Positions 17,191-28,544 of a stretch of 64,000 nucleotides of DNA are shown one piece after another. Both the position numbers and the translations under genes were made by a program. Below the pieces are notes generated by a model. That model was not told where the DNA came from, searched no databases, and was given only the letters and a program-made list of their open reading frames with translations. Location: positions 62,001 through 126,000 of the forward strand of contig NZ_FMYF01000006.1 of the NCBI RefSeq assembly GCF_900092135.1, given 5' to 3'. The DNA is from Raineyella antarctica. Lineage in GTDB: Bacteria > Actinomycetota > Actinomycetes > Propionibacteriales > Propionibacteriaceae. Every line of letters starts with the position of its first letter. Position 1 is the stretch's first letter.

Positions 17191-18485
17191 CCGTCATCCC
17201 GCTCCGCTCGAGCGTCCCCGCCCGCCTGCTCATCACCGGGGTGGCGCTGGCCGACGGCACCACCACCGACATCTTCGTCGACCACGAGGTGTTCGCCGAC
17301 CCGGCGGACGCGCCGGACGACGTCGAGCGGATCGACGGCACCGGGCTGGTCGCCCTGCCCGGCCTGGTCGACCCGCACGTCCACCTGCGCGAGCCCGGCC
17401 GAGAGGACGCCGAGACGATCCGGACCGGGACCGCTGCGGCCGCCCGCGGCGGCTTCACCGCGGTCCAGGCGATGGCCAACACCACCCCGGTCACCGACAC
17501 CGCCGACGTCGCGCGCGAGGTCGCCGGCATCGCCGCCGAGCAGGGCGCCTGTGAGGTCGTGGTGTGCGGGGCGATCACCAAGGGCCTGGCCGGCGAGCAG
17601 CTCGCCGAGCTGGGGCTGATCCACCGTGCCACCGGCACGCAGTGCTTCTCCGACGACGGCATGTGCGTGGCCGACCCGCAGGTGATGCGCCGGGCCTTCG
17701 AGTACGTCCGCGCGTTCGACGGCGTCCTCGCCCAGCACGCCCAGGACCCGCGGCTGGCCGGCCCGGACGCCTGCTGCCACGAGGGCGAGGTCTCCGGCAA
17801 GCTCGGCCTGGGCGGCTGGCCGGTGGCGGCCGAGACGACCATCGTCGCCCGCGACGTCGAGCTGGCCGCCCTCACCGGCGCCCGGTACCACGTGTGCCAC
17901 GTCTCGGCCCGGGAGACCCTGGACGTCATCCGGGCGGCCAAGGCCCGCGGCGTACGGATCACGGCCGAGGCGACCCCGCACCACCTGCTGCTGACCACCG
18001 ACCTGCTCACCGGCTACGACACGACCTTCAAGGTCAACCCGCCGCTGCGCACCGCCGAGCACGTCGAGGCCCTGCGGCAGGCGGTCGCCGACGGGACGGT
18101 CGACATGATCGCCACCGACCATGCCCCGCACGCCCCGCAGGACAAGGACCACGCCTTCGTCGACGCCCGGCCCGGCATGGTCGGCCTGGAGCAGTCGCTG
18201 GCGGTCGTGGTCGACACCCTGCTCACCCCCGGCCTGCTGGACTGGGAGGGCGTGGCCGACCGGATGTCGTACGCCCCGGCGAAGCTGCTGGGACTGGCCG
18301 GGCAGGGGCGGCCGGTCGCGCCGGGCGAGCCCGCCAACCTGTGCCTGGTCGACCCGAGCGCCCGCCGTACGGTCGACCCCGCCGACACCGCGTCGCTGTC
18401 CCGCAACAACCCGTACGCCGGCCGCGACCTGCCCGACCCGGTCCGGCTGACCGTGTGCCGCGGCCACGTCACCTACCGTCGCTGA
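17187..18485 (+). CDS. pyrC: Dihydroorotase
   Basis: Cyclises carbamoyl aspartate to dihydroorotate. The 432-residue protein belongs to the long class I type. Metal ligands are in [11 protein letters not shown] (residues 62-70 region), a further His in [18 protein letters not shown] and the catalytic Asp in [11 protein letters not shown]. The start overlaps the pyrB stop in ATGA. After the gene there are only 25 bases before the globin gene, so it may be followed by read-through, although the next genes of the pathway (carA, carB, pyrD, pyrF) are not in this position, which is a shortening relative to many actinobacterial pyr operons. Confidence 0.96.
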   Translation: MTVIPLRSSVPARLLITGVALADGTTTDIFVDHEVFADPADAPDDVERIDGTGLVALPGLVDPHVHLREPGREDAETIRTGTAAAARGGFTAVQAMANTTPVTDTADVAREVAGIAAEQGACEVVVCGAITKGLAGEQLAELGLIHRATGTQCFSDDGMCVADPQVMRRAFEYVRAFDGVLAQHAQDPRLAGPDACCHEGEVSGKLGLGGWPVAAETTIVARDVELAALTGARYHVCHVSARETLDVIRAAKARGVRITAEATPHHLLLTTDLLTGYDTTFKVNPPLRTAEHVEALRQAVADGTVDMIATDHAPHAPQDKDHAFVDARPGMVGLEQSLAVVVDTLLTPGLLDWEGVADRMSYAPAKLLGLAGQGRPVAPGEPANLCLVDPSARRTVDPADTASLSRNNPYAGRDLPDPVRLTVCRGHVTYRR

Positions 18486-18510
18486 CCGCGCCCGCCCGAG
18501 AGGAACGAAG

Positions 18511-19005
18511 ATGAGCCAGCAGCAGTCCGGCGCCCAGCCGGAGCCGATCGTCCCGCTGCCGCCGGTCGGCAACGAGGAGCCGGCCGGGACCGAGCCCACC
18601 CCGTACGAGCGAATGGGTGGGGCGGAGACCTTCCGCGCGATCGTGCACCGGTTCTACCAGAAGGTCCAGGAGACCCCCGAGCTGCATGCGATGTACCCCG
18701 AAGAGGACCTCGGTCCGGCCGAGGAGCGGCTGCGGATGTTCCTGGAGCAGTACTGGGGCGGACCGACGACGTACTCCGAGCAGCGCGGCCACCCACGGCT
18801 GCGGATGCGGCACGTGCCGTACAAGGTCACCCCGGCCCAGCGCGACAACTGGCTGGAGTGCATGCACGACGCGGTCGGGTCGGTCGAGATGGACAAGGCG
18901 GCCCGCGACGAGCTGTGGACCTACCTGGTCCGCGCCGCCGACAGCATGATCAACGCGTTCGAGGGCGAGGACACCACGCCGGGCCACGGGGGCAATCTGC
19001 TGTGA
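18511..19005 (+). CDS. glbO: Group II truncated haemoglobin (HbO type)
   Basis: Small haem protein that binds O2 and other diatomic gases. The 164-residue protein has about 30 extra disordered N-terminal residues (Gln/Pro/Glu-rich), then the 2-over-2 globin fold: [15 protein letters not shown], the B10 tyrosine in HRFYQKV, CD-loop region, the proximal His in [11 protein letters not shown] and the G8 Trp in [10 protein letters not shown], which defines group II. The ATG is preceded by GAGAGGAA. It follows pyrC in the same direction after 25 bases. The gene symbol follows the mycobacterial name. Role is likely O2/NO handling, which would suit a cell that also reduces nitrite, but that link is inference. 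Confidence 0.93.
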   Translation: MSQQQSGAQPEPIVPLPPVGNEEPAGTEPTPYERMGGAETFRAIVHRFYQKVQETPELHAMYPEEDLGPAEERLRMFLEQYWGGPTTYSEQRGHPRLRMRHVPYKVTPAQRDNWLECMHDAVGSVEMDKAARDELWTYLVRAADSMINAFEGEDTTPGHGGNLL

Positions 19006-19019
19006 GCCGGGAGGGCGTC

Positions 19020-19025
19020 TAGGCT
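19020..19025 (+). promoter_or_regulatory. -10 element of a leaderless promoter for the GH13 gene
   Basis: TAGGCT is separated by seven bases from the GTG at 19033 and there is no ribosome site, again fitting a leaderless start. Confidence 0.5.
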
Positions 19026-19032
19026 CGGTGGC

Positions 19033-20742
19033 GTGACCGATCAGACAGTCAGCCCCTCAGCCCTGACCGATCCCGACTGGTGGCGCAGCGCCGTCGTCTA
19101 CCAGGTCTATCCGCGCTCCTTCGCCGACGGCGACGGGGACGGCACCGGTGACCTGGTCGGGATCACCGAGCACCTCGAGCACCTGGTCCGCCTGGGCGTC
19201 GACGCGGTCTGGATCTCCCCGTGGTACCCGTCGCCGCTGTACGACGGCGGCTACGACGTCGCCGACTACTGCGACATCGATCCCCGGTTCGGCACCCTGG
19301 CGCAGGCCGACACCCTGGTCGCCAGGGCACACGCCCTGGGACTGCGAGTCATCATCGACCTGGTGCCCAACCACTGCTCGATCGAGCACGAGCGCTTCCG
19401 GGCCGCGCTGGCGGCCGGGCCCGGCTCGCCCGAGCGGGACTGGTTCATCTTCCGCGACGGCCGCGGCCCGGGCGGCGACGAGCCGCCGAACAACTGGCCG
19501 GCACAGTTCGGCGGCTCCGCGTGGGAACGGGTGGTCGGCCCCGACGGCCGCCCCGAGCAGTGGTACCTGCACCTCTTCGCCCCCGAACAGCCGGACTGGA
19601 ACTGGACCCATCCCGGGGTCAGCGCGATGTTCGACGACATCCTGCGCTTCTGGTTCGACCGCGGGATCGACGGCTTCCGGATCGACGTCGCCGATTCGTG
19701 CGCGAAGGACATGTCCCTGCCCGACCTGCCAGCGGGGACCAGCCGCCACGACAAGTACCCCGGCCACCCCTTCTACGACCGCCCCGAACTGGAGGCGATC
19801 CACCGCCGCTGGCGGGCGGTCGCCGACGAGTACGTCGACAGCGCGCAGGGTCCCCGGGTCTTCGTCTCGGAGGCCTACCTGGGCCCGATCACGCGACTGG
19901 CGAAGTACACGGTCAAGGGCCGGTTGCACACCACCTTCAACTTCGACGCCCTGCTGACCGAGTGGGCGTACGACTCGCAGCGCGCGATGATCGATGCGAC
20001 CCTGGCCGGCTACTCCGGTGTCGGCGCCCCCTCCACCTGGGTGCTGGGCAACCATGACCAGCCCCGGGTGGTCTCCCGCTACGGACTGCCCGTCACCGGC
20101 GCCCCGTTCATCCCCGGCGAGGGTCTGGGCCAACGTGCCGACAAGGGGCAGGCCCTGACCGCGGACCTGGCCCTCGGGCGCCGCCGGGCCCGCGCCGCGG
20201 CCCTGCTCGAACTCGCGCTCCCCGGCGGGGCGTACGTCTACCAGGGCGACGAGTTGGGACTGGAAGAGATCGACCTGCCCGTCGAGGTGCTCCAGGACCC
20301 GATCTGGGAGCGCTCCGGGCACACGGTCAAGGGCCGCGACGGTTGTCGCGTCCCGATCCCCTGGTCGGGCGAGCGGCCGCCGTACGGCTTCAGCCCGCCG
20401 CTCGCGCACGCCGAGCCGTGGCTCCCCCAGCCGGACTCGTGGGCGGACCGGACCGCGGCCGCGCAGACCGGTGACCCGGACTCCTTCCTGGAGCTCTACC
20501 GGGCGGCACTGGCCGTCCGCCGGCACCACCGGGCGCTGGGCGACGGCAGGCTGCACTGGGACCCGGCAGCCCCGGAAGGGGTGCTGGGCTTCCACCGGGA
20601 CCCGCACTTCACCTGCTGGGTCAACTTCTCCGACGTCACGGTGCGGGTGCCGGCGGACGTCGAGGTGCTGGTCTCCTCCGACCCCCTCGACGACGGGCTG
20701 CTCGGCCCGGACCAGGCCGTCTGGTGGCAGCGGACCCGGTAG
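19033..20742 (+). CDS. GH13 alpha-glucosidase (oligo-1,6-glucosidase-like)
   Basis: Hydrolyses or transfers alpha-glucosyl units; 569 residues, typical length. The N terminus WWRSAVVYQVYPRSFADGDG and the region GVDAVWISPWYPSPLYDGGYDVADY are diagnostic. The catalytic nucleophile Asp is in GFRIDVADS, the acid/base Glu in FVSEAYLG, and the transition-state Asp in VLGNHDQPR. No signal peptide, so it acts inside the cell. Substrate could be isomaltose-type oligosaccharides, maltose or sucrose; the sequence alone does not decide. It begins with GTG behind a leaderless -10 and converges with the thioesterase gene over a six-base gap. Confidence 0.93.
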   Translation: MTDQTVSPSALTDPDWWRSAVVYQVYPRSFADGDGDGTGDLVGITEHLEHLVRLGVDAVWISPWYPSPLYDGGYDVADYCDIDPRFGTLAQADTLVARAHALGLRVIIDLVPNHCSIEHERFRAALAAGPGSPERDWFIFRDGRGPGGDEPPNNWPAQFGGSAWERVVGPDGRPEQWYLHLFAPEQPDWNWTHPGVSAMFDDILRFWFDRGIDGFRIDVADSCAKDMSLPDLPAGTSRHDKYPGHPFYDRPELEAIHRRWRAVADEYVDSAQGPRVFVSEAYLGPITRLAKYTVKGRLHTTFNFDALLTEWAYDSQRAMIDATLAGYSGVGAPSTWVLGNHDQPRVVSRYGLPVTGAPFIPGEGLGQRADKGQALTADLALGRRRARAAALLELALPGGAYVYQGDELGLEEIDLPVEVLQDPIWERSGHTVKGRDGCRVPIPWSGERPPYGFSPPLAHAEPWLPQPDSWADRTAAAQTGDPDSFLELYRAALAVRRHHRALGDGRLHWDPAAPEGVLGFHRDPHFTCWVNFSDVTVRVPADVEVLVSSDPLDDGLLGPDQAVWWQRTR

Positions 20743-20748
20743 TCCTGC

Positions 20749-21608
20749 TCAGCGGGTCAGCGTCAGTGGCCGCAGCCGCTCCCGCAGCACGCCGGGGATG
20801 GGGACCGGGATGCCGTGCCGGTCGGCATGGACCAGCACCTGGTGGCCGACCGCGTACGTCAGGTCGACGTGGGGGTCGTGGATCCGCATCTCGAACGTGA
20901 TCGAGGACGACCCGACCCGCAGGACCACCACCTCGCACAGGAACGGCTCGATCTGGTACTCCATCGGCACCTTGTAGGTGATGTCCTGGGCCGCCACCAC
21001 CCAGGTCCGGTCGGTCCCGGCGGCTCCCCATGGCAGGCCGCGGCGGGGCTCCTCCATCATCGCGATGTGCGCTTCCTGCAGGTAGGTCAGGTAGCTGACG
21101 TTGTTCACGTGGCCGTAGGGGTCGAGCTCGGACCAGCGCACCCGCAGGGGGTACTCGTAGCCGATGCCGCTGACCCACCGGACGGGCGGGCGGGGCAGTG
21201 GCCGGAAGTCCAGGTCGGGCCCGATGTACTCCTCCAGCCAGCGGCGCTCCTCCGCAGTCAGCCGGCGCAGCCGACGGCCCTCCACGTCGTACGTCGCCAG
21301 CATGGTCCTGGCCCGGGCGACCAGGGTGTCGCCCTGGTGGATGTAGTAGGAGACCCCGAACCGGGCACCGCCCAGCTCGGTGACCCACATCCGGATGATG
21401 ATCGGCTCGGGGCTGAACGAGGACGCCGCGACGTACTCGATGTGGTGCGCCACCACCAGCACGCCCTCGCTGAGCATGTGGGCCTGCGGACCGTTCAGGA
21501 TCCAGTCGACCCGCGCCTCCTGCATGTAGTCCAGGTAGGCGACGTTGTTCACGTGTCCCTGGGAGTCCTGGTCGCCCCAGCGGACCCGCGCCCGGTAGAC
21601 GTACTCGC

Positions 21609-21612
<4 letters not shown>
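20749..21612 (-). CDS. Double-hotdog acyl-CoA thioesterase
   Basis: A 287-residue protein made of two hotdog domains of about 140 residues each. Both begin with an active-site-like pattern: RVRWGDQDSQGHVNNVAYLDYMQEAR in domain 1 and RVRWSELDPYGHVNNVSYLTYLQEAH in domain 2, with the Asp that marks 4-hydroxybenzoyl-CoA thioesterase-type enzymes present in both (QD.QGHVNN and LDPYGHVNN). I use the GTG at 21612, where its codon overlaps the stop of the acyl-CoA ligase gene (GTGA); the longer frame to 21876 is a shadow of the ligase. The pair probably controls a CoA-ester pool, thioesterase against synthetase. Exact acyl substrate unknown. Confidence 0.88.
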
Positions 21613-23492
<1,880 letters not shown>

Positions 23493-23590
23493 AACTCTCC
23501 CTTGGTGGTGGTGTCCGGCTGGCCAGAAGCCTATCGTCCGGGCCGTCCGGACGGGCCCGGGACGGGGCGGCTCCCCGGATCCGGCCGCTC

Positions 23591-23630
23591 CGACCTCGCG
23601 ACCTCCCGACCTCCCGACCTCCCGACCTCC
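23591..23630. repeat. Five tandem copies of an 8-bp unit
   Basis: The unit CGACCTCC occurs four times in a row (23599-23630) and is preceded by a copy with one change, CGACCTCG (23591-23598). It lies in the 200-base gap between the divergent acyl-CoA synthetase and MarR genes. Such a short array could change in copy number and alter promoter spacing. Confidence 0.85.
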
Positions 23631-23683
23631 CCGTCAGGATTGCCGTTCCTTGCCGTCAACTATTGAATGGTCAACGTTTGGGG

Positions 23684-23689
23684 TACCAT
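23684..23689 (+). promoter_or_regulatory. -10 element of a leaderless promoter for marR-type gene
   Basis: TACCAT lies seven bases before the ATG at 23697. Just upstream (23655-23665) TCAA-CTA-TTGA is a short palindrome and GTCAAC occurs twice, possible operator for the regulator itself. Confidence 0.45.
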
Positions 23690-23696
23690 GGAACAC

Positions 23697-24194
23697 ATGA
23701 CCCCTCCCACGACGACCGAGTCGGCCCCTCGCTGGCTCACCGACGAACAACAAGAGATCTGGCTGACCTACCTGCGCGGCGTCCACCAGCTCGATGACTA
23801 CCTGGACCGTCACCTGCGACCGTTCGGCCTCTCGCTGGCCGAGTACGAGATCTTCGTCGCCCTGTCCGCCTCCGACCTGTGGCGGATGCGGATGTCCGAC
23901 CTCGCCGAGGCCGTGCACCAGTCGCGCTCGCGCCTGACGCACACGGTGGCCCGGCTGGAGAAGGCCGGCTACGTCGAGCGGATCGCCTGTCCCAGCGACC
24001 GCCGCGGCGTCTGGGCCCAGCTGACCTCGACCGGCTTCGAGCTACTCGAGAAGGCCGCGCCCAGTCATGTCGCCTCGGTCCGCCACGCCCTGGTCGACGC
24101 CGTCGACCCTGACGACTTCCGCGCCCTCGGCCGGGTCTTCGGCGCCGTCCTGGCCGTCGAGGACGAGGACCTGGAAGCCCGCCGGGCCGGCTGA
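23697..24194 (+). CDS. MarR-family transcriptional regulator
   Basis: Winged-helix regulator of 165 residues from the ATG at 23697. The DNA-binding region reads RMRMSDLAEAVHQSRSRLTHTVARLEKAGYVERIACPSDRRGVWAQLT in the usual order: recognition helix around SRSRLTHTVARLEKAG and the wing with the conserved DRRG. The helix LDDYLDRHLRPFGLSLAEYEIFVAL precedes it. Starts at 23667, 23688 and 23697 are all in frame; I prefer 23697 because TACCAT lies seven bases before it. Ligand and targets are unknown; divergent acyl-CoA synthetase/thioesterase or its own gene are the natural candidates. Confidence 0.88.
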   Translation: MTPPTTTESAPRWLTDEQQEIWLTYLRGVHQLDDYLDRHLRPFGLSLAEYEIFVALSASDLWRMRMSDLAEAVHQSRSRLTHTVARLEKAGYVERIACPSDRRGVWAQLTSTGFELLEKAAPSHVASVRHALVDAVDPDDFRALGRVFGAVLAVEDEDLEARRAG

Positions 24195-24242
24195 CCCTGC
24201 CGGAAGCCGTGGGCACCACCGTCACGACAGGGGGGCGTGCGG

Positions 24243-24248
24243 CAGACT
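24243..24248 (+). promoter_or_regulatory. -10 element of a leaderless promoter for the FAD/Fe-S dehydrogenase
   Basis: CAGACT is followed by six bases and the ATG at 24255. A longer in-frame ATG at 24237 would overlap this element. Confidence 0.45.
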
Positions 24249-24254
24249 GGACCC

Positions 24255-27188
24255 ATGCGTCTGTCGTCCGTGCTCCACCGTCGCTCCGCCAGTCCCGGAT
24301 CGCCGTCCACCAGCGGTGGCGACCCGGCCGAACGCTTCGGTTCGGGCCTGGCCCGGCACGGCTTGGCAGACACGTACGACACCAGCACGCTGACCCGCGG
24401 CCTGTACTCCACCGACGGCTCGATCTACCGGCTCGTTCCGACCGGAGTGGTCCGCCCCCGCACCGTCGAGGAGCTCGAGCAGGTGCTCACCGCGGCACGA
24501 TCCGCCGGGATCACCGTGACCGCGCGCGGCGCGGGCACCTCCTGTGCGGGCAATGCGGTCGGGGAGGGGATCGTGGTCGACACCCTCAAGCACCTGACCG
24601 GCGTGCTCGAGGTGGACCCGCAGGGCCGGACGGCCCTGGTCGAGCCCGGCGTGGTCCAGGATGCGCTGCAGAAGCGGGCCGCCCCGCACGGCCTGCGATT
24701 CGGCCCCGACCCCTCGACCAGCACCCGCTGCACCATCGGCGGGATGATCGGCAACAACGCCTGCGGGCCCCGGGCACTGGGCTACGGGCGCACCGCTGAC
24801 AACATCGTCTCCCTGCAGGTGGTGACCGGCTCGGGCGAGAAGCTCGTCCTCGGCCCGGCCGACGACCCGGAGAGCACACCGATCGCCGACTCCCCCGCGC
24901 TGAGCGCACTGAAGAAGCTGGTGGACGCCAACCTGGCGACCATCCGCACCGAGTTCGGCACCTTCTCCCGCCAGGTCTCCGGCTACTCGCTGGAGCACCT
25001 GCTGCCGGAGAACGGCTTCGACGTCGCCTCGTTCTTCGCCGGCACCGAGGGCACGCTGGGCTTCGTGACCCGGGCCCGCGTCCGCCTGGTCGGCGATGCC
25101 CCGCACAAGGTGACGGTCGCCCTGGGCTATCCGTCCATGCCCGAGGCCGCGGACGCGACCCCGCTGCTGCTGGAGCACCACCCGGTGGCGATCGAGGGCC
25201 TGGACCGGCGGATCGTCGACGTCGTCGCGGACCGCAAGGGAGCCGACGCGGTGCCGCCGCTGCCGGGCGGCGACGGGTGGGTGTTCATCGAGATGGTCGG
25301 GGACGACGTCGCGGAGGTCCGGGCCCGCTCGCAGGGCCTGGTCGAGGCGGCCAGGGCCGCCAATCCGGCCGTCGAGGGTGGCATCGTCGACGACCCAGGC
25401 GAGGCCGCCCGGCTGTGGCGGATCCGCGCGGACGGCGCCGGGCTCGCCGGCGTCGCCTTCGACGCGCCCGCGTACGCGGGCTGGGAGGACTCCGCCGTCC
25501 CGCCGGCCCGGCTGGGCGCCTACCTGCGGGACCTGGACGACCTGCTGCAGCGCCATGGCCTGCGCGGCCTGCCCTACGGCCACTTCGGCGACGGGTGCGT
25601 GCACTGCCGGATCGACTGGCCGCTGACCGAGACCGGCGGGGCCCGGGCCTACAAGGACTTCATCGAGGAGGCCGCTGACCTGGTCGCCACGTACGGCGGC
25701 TCGATGTCGGGCGAGCACGGTGACGGCCGGGCACGTTCGGCACTGCTGCCCAAGATGTACTCCGCCGCGGCGATCGACCTGTTCGCCGAGGTCAAGCGCA
25801 TCTTCGACCCGGAGAACCTGCTCAATCCGGGAGTGCTGGTCGACCCGGCCCCGGTGGACGCCGACATCCGCGCCGTCGAGGCCGGTCCCCGCGCCTTCCG
25901 CCGCGCGAACCTGCACTTCTCCGACCAGGTGCACCAGTGCTCCGGCGTCGGCAAGTGCATCGCCGACTCGACAGCCGGGGGCGGTGTGATGTGCCCGTCC
26001 TACCAGGCCACCCGGGAGGAGAAGGACTCCACCCGCGGCCGCGCCCGCGCCCTGCAGGAGATGGTCAACGGTGACCTGTTCACCGACGGCTGGCGCTCCG
26101 TGGAGGTGCTCGAGGCGCTCGACCTGTGCCTGTCCTGCAAGGGCTGCCGCAGCGACTGCCCGACCGGTGTCGACATGGCCGCCTACAAGGCGGAGTTCCT
26201 CGACCACTACTACGACCACCGGCTGCGCCCCCGGGACCACTACTTCATCGGCCTGCTGCCGATGTGGGGCCGGCTGGTGACCTCGGTCCCGGGCCTGTCC
26301 GCGATCGCCAACGCCGCCCTCGGGATCCGTCCGCTCGCCGCGGTGGCGAAGTGGGCGGCCGGGGCCGACCAGCGACGCAACATCCCGGTGTTCTCCGGCA
26401 CGCGTTCGGCGCGGCTCGGTCGTGCCCTGTTGCACCGCGAGCTGGTGGAGCGACCCCGCCGGACCGAGCACGGCGAGGTGGTCATCTGGGTCGACTCGTT
26501 CACCGACGTGTTCGCCGACGGCGCCCTGCCCTCGGTGATCAAGGTGCTGCTGGAGGCCGGCTACCAGCCGCGGATGCTCGGGCGGGACGCCTGCTGCGGC
26601 CTGTCCTGGATCTCCACCGGCCAGCTCGACGGCGCCCGCAAGCGGATGCGTCAGTCGATGGACGCGATCCACCCGATCCTGGCCGCCGGCACCCCGGTGA
26701 TCGGCATCGAGCCGTCCTGCACCTCGGTGTGGCGCAGCGACGTGAAGGACCTGCTGCCGGACGACCCGCGGACCCCGGACATGGCCGGGGTGCTGACCCT
26801 GGCCGAGCTGCTGGCCCGTACGCCCGGGTACCAGGTCCCGGACCTGACCGGGACAACGATCGTCGCCCAGCCGCACTGCCACCAGAAGGCGGTGATCGGC
26901 TACTCCGCCGATGCCGAGCTGCTGCGCCGCACCGGCGCCGAGGTCCGTACGCTCGGCGGCTGCTGCGGCCTGGCCGGCAACTTCGGCTCGGTGACGGGGC
27001 ACTACGAGGTCTCGGTCCAGGTGGCCGAGCACGACCTGCTGCCGGCCATCGACGCGGCCGGCCCGGACGCGGTGATCCTCGCCGACGGGTTCTCCTGCCG
27101 TACGCAGGTCGCCGACCTGGCCGAGCGCCGGGCGCTGACCCTCGCCGAGCTGTTGGCACGCGGAGTGCCGACCGGCGCCTCTGCCTGA
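24255..27188 (+). CDS. Fused FAD-linked / Fe-S D-2-hydroxyacid dehydrogenase
   Basis: A 977-residue one-chain fusion of a GlcD-like FAD oxidase and a GlcF-like Fe-S subunit, like E. coli YdiJ (D-2-hydroxyglutarate dehydrogenase) and some D-lactate dehydrogenases. The FAD-binding loop is near residue 92 (ARGAGTSCAGNAVGEG), followed by IGGMIGNNACGPRALGYGR. The FAD-oxidase C domain ends with SGEHGDGRARS. Then come 4Fe-4S ligands: CSGVGKC ... CPSYQATREEKDSTRGRA and CLSCKGCRSDCPTG near residue 624. Two CCG domains follow, with CCGLSWIS near 779, PSCTSVW, PHCHQKA and GGCCGLAGNFG near 902. Electron acceptor probably quinone or a carrier. Substrate is uncertain: D-lactate, D-2-hydroxyglutarate or another 2-hydroxy acid. 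Confidence 0.92.
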   Translation: MRLSSVLHRRSASPGSPSTSGGDPAERFGSGLARHGLADTYDTSTLTRGLYSTDGSIYRLVPTGVVRPRTVEELEQVLTAARSAGITVTARGAGTSCAGNAVGEGIVVDTLKHLTGVLEVDPQGRTALVEPGVVQDALQKRAAPHGLRFGPDPSTSTRCTIGGMIGNNACGPRALGYGRTADNIVSLQVVTGSGEKLVLGPADDPESTPIADSPALSALKKLVDANLATIRTEFGTFSRQVSGYSLEHLLPENGFDVASFFAGTEGTLGFVTRARVRLVGDAPHKVTVALGYPSMPEAADATPLLLEHHPVAIEGLDRRIVDVVADRKGADAVPPLPGGDGWVFIEMVGDDVAEVRARSQGLVEAARAANPAVEGGIVDDPGEAARLWRIRADGAGLAGVAFDAPAYAGWEDSAVPPARLGAYLRDLDDLLQRHGLRGLPYGHFGDGCVHCRIDWPLTETGGARAYKDFIEEAADLVATYGGSMSGEHGDGRARSALLPKMYSAAAIDLFAEVKRIFDPENLLNPGVLVDPAPVDADIRAVEAGPRAFRRANLHFSDQVHQCSGVGKCIADSTAGGGVMCPSYQATREEKDSTRGRARALQEMVNGDLFTDGWRSVEVLEALDLCLSCKGCRSDCPTGVDMAAYKAEFLDHYYDHRLRPRDHYFIGLLPMWGRLVTSVPGLSAIANAALGIRPLAAVAKWAAGADQRRNIPVFSGTRSARLGRALLHRELVERPRRTEHGEVVIWVDSFTDVFADGALPSVIKVLLEAGYQPRMLGRDACCGLSWISTGQLDGARKRMRQSMDAIHPILAAGTPVIGIEPSCTSVWRSDVKDLLPDDPRTPDMAGVLTLAELLARTPGYQVPDLTGTTIVAQPHCHQKAVIGYSADAELLRRTGAEVRTLGGCCGLAGNFGSVTGHYEVSVQVAEHDLLPAIDAAGPDAVILADGFSCRTQVADLAERRALTLAELLARGVPTGASA

Positions 27189-27602
27189 CCGGCAGGCCCG
27201 GCGGACGGGAGGACCGGGATGCCCGGCGCGTACGCGGCCTGACCCGCAAGGGCGCCGGGCGGACGAGTGGACAACAGCACGCGCACCCCTCTGACCCGGG
27301 CGTTCCCCGAGGTCCGACTCGGAGGTAGCCCGGGTCCGGTTCTGCACGGAATCCGCAGGGCTGACCCGGGAGTGTGACACGGTTCACCGTTCGGCACGAA
27401 CTGTCCCCGCTCGGTCGGGCGAAGACATACCTTGGGTGGACCGCACGCGTCACCGCTGGCCCGACGGGTATCAGTCCCGTGACCAGCCCTCCGACGTCTC
27501 GCGGTGGCGTACGCCGATGTACGAACGCTGCCGCAACGCCATCACGGCAGACTTCTGGAGGACGGACGAGGGCGCCTGTCCCCTGACCCGAAGGATCATC
27601 TC
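27189..27602. other. 414-base gap upstream of the acetaldehyde dehydrogenase gene
   Basis: No gene is convincing here. It holds two adjoining palindromes: ACGGT-TC-ACCGT at 27379-27390 and GTTC-GGCAC-GAAC at 27389-27401. Together they make a 26-base near-symmetric block (ACGGTTC at one end, GAACTGT at the other, 6 of 7 positions matching). It is a plausible operator for the downstream dmpF-dmpG pair. The gap ends with GAAGGA, the ribosome site of that gene. Confidence 0.4.
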
Positions 27603-28544
27603 GTGTCGAAGAAGTACACCGCAGCCATCGTGGGCTCCGGCAACATCGGTACTGACCTGATGTTCAAGCTGCTCCGCAAGTCCGAGCACATCCAGCCGAC
27701 GTACATGATCGGTATCGACCCCGAATCGGATGGCCTGAAGCGCGCCGCCCGTGTCGGCCTGAAGACCTCGGCCGAGGGCGCCAAGTGGCTGCTCGACCAG
27801 GACGACAAGCCCGACTTCGTCTTCGAGGCCACCAGCGCCAAGGCGCACGCCGCCTGGGCCCCGCACTACAAGGAAGCCGGCATCCACGCCATCGACCTGA
27901 CCCCCGCCGCGGTCGGTCCCTTCCTCTGCCCGCCGGTCAACCTGGAGTCGCTGACCGACGTGATGAACGTCAACATGATCACCTGTGGTGGCCAGGCCAC
28001 CACCCCGATGGTCGCCGCCATCTCCCGGGTCGTCCCGGTCGACTACGCCGAGATCGTCGCCTCGATCTCCTCCAAGTCCGCCGGCCCCGGCACGCGCGCC
28101 AACATCGACGAGTTCACCGAGACCACCTCGGCGGCTCTCGAGGCCGTCGGCGGCGCCAAGAAGGGCAAGGCCATCATCATCCTCAACCCGGTTGAGCCTC
28201 CGATGATGATGCGCAACACCGTCTACACCTCCCTGCCGGCCGAGGCCGCCGAGGCCGGCGAGCTGCAGGACAAGATCCGCGAGTCGATCGCCAAGATGGT
28301 CGAGACCGTCCAGTCCTACGTCCCCGGCTACAACCTGGTCGCCGAGCCGCAGTTCGACCACGCCCGTCCGGAGTGGAACAACTGGGGTCGGGTCACCGTC
28401 CTGATCCAGGTCCGTGGCGCCGCTGACTACCTGCCGGAGTACGCCGGCAACCTCGACATCATCACCTCCGCTGCCACCCGCACCGGCGACCTGCTCGTCG
28501 AGCGCATCGAGGCACACAAGGCCCAGGAAGGCGTCCGCGCATGA
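27603..28544 (+). CDS. Acetaldehyde dehydrogenase (acylating)
   Basis: Converts acetaldehyde plus CoA and NAD to acetyl-CoA; 313 residues. The GTG start at 27603 follows GAAGGA by eight bases and begins [24 protein letters not shown], the NAD-binding Rossmann motif of the DmpF/MhpF/HsaG family. The catalytic cysteine is in [16 protein letters not shown] near residue 128, and [16 protein letters not shown] marks the substrate region. The gene overlaps the aldolase gene by four bases. In all characterised systems the two enzymes form a complex with a channel passing acetaldehyde from aldolase to dehydrogenase. The preceding hydratase of meta-cleavage pathways is not present next to it. Confidence 0.95.
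   Translation: MSKKYTAAIVGSGNIGTDLMFKLLRKSEHIQPTYMIGIDPESDGLKRAARVGLKTSAEGAKWLLDQDDKPDFVFEATSAKAHAAWAPHYKEAGIHAIDLTPAAVGPFLCPPVNLESLTDVMNVNMITCGGQATTPMVAAISRVVPVDYAEIVASISSKSAGPGTRANIDEFTETTSAALEAVGGAKKGKAIIILNPVEPPMMMRNTVYTSLPAEAAEAGELQDKIRESIAKMVETVQSYVPGYNLVAEPQFDHARPEWNNWGRVTVLIQVRGAADYLPEYAGNLDIITSAATRTGDLLVERIEAHKAQEGVRA

Noticed and set aside
16950-18599. 549-codon minus-strand open frame opposite pyrC
   Set aside because: Antisense shadow of a well-supported dihydroorotase gene with Gly/Arg/Asp-rich nonsense translation.
23591-23630. CRISPR-like array
   Set aside because: The 8-bp units abut with no spacers, so it is a simple tandem repeat. No CRISPR array or cas gene was seen.
24222-27380. 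1052-codon minus-strand open frame
   Set aside because: It is the antisense shadow of the FAD/Fe-S dehydrogenase, created by the strong third-position GC bias; it has no domain pattern and no ribosome site.
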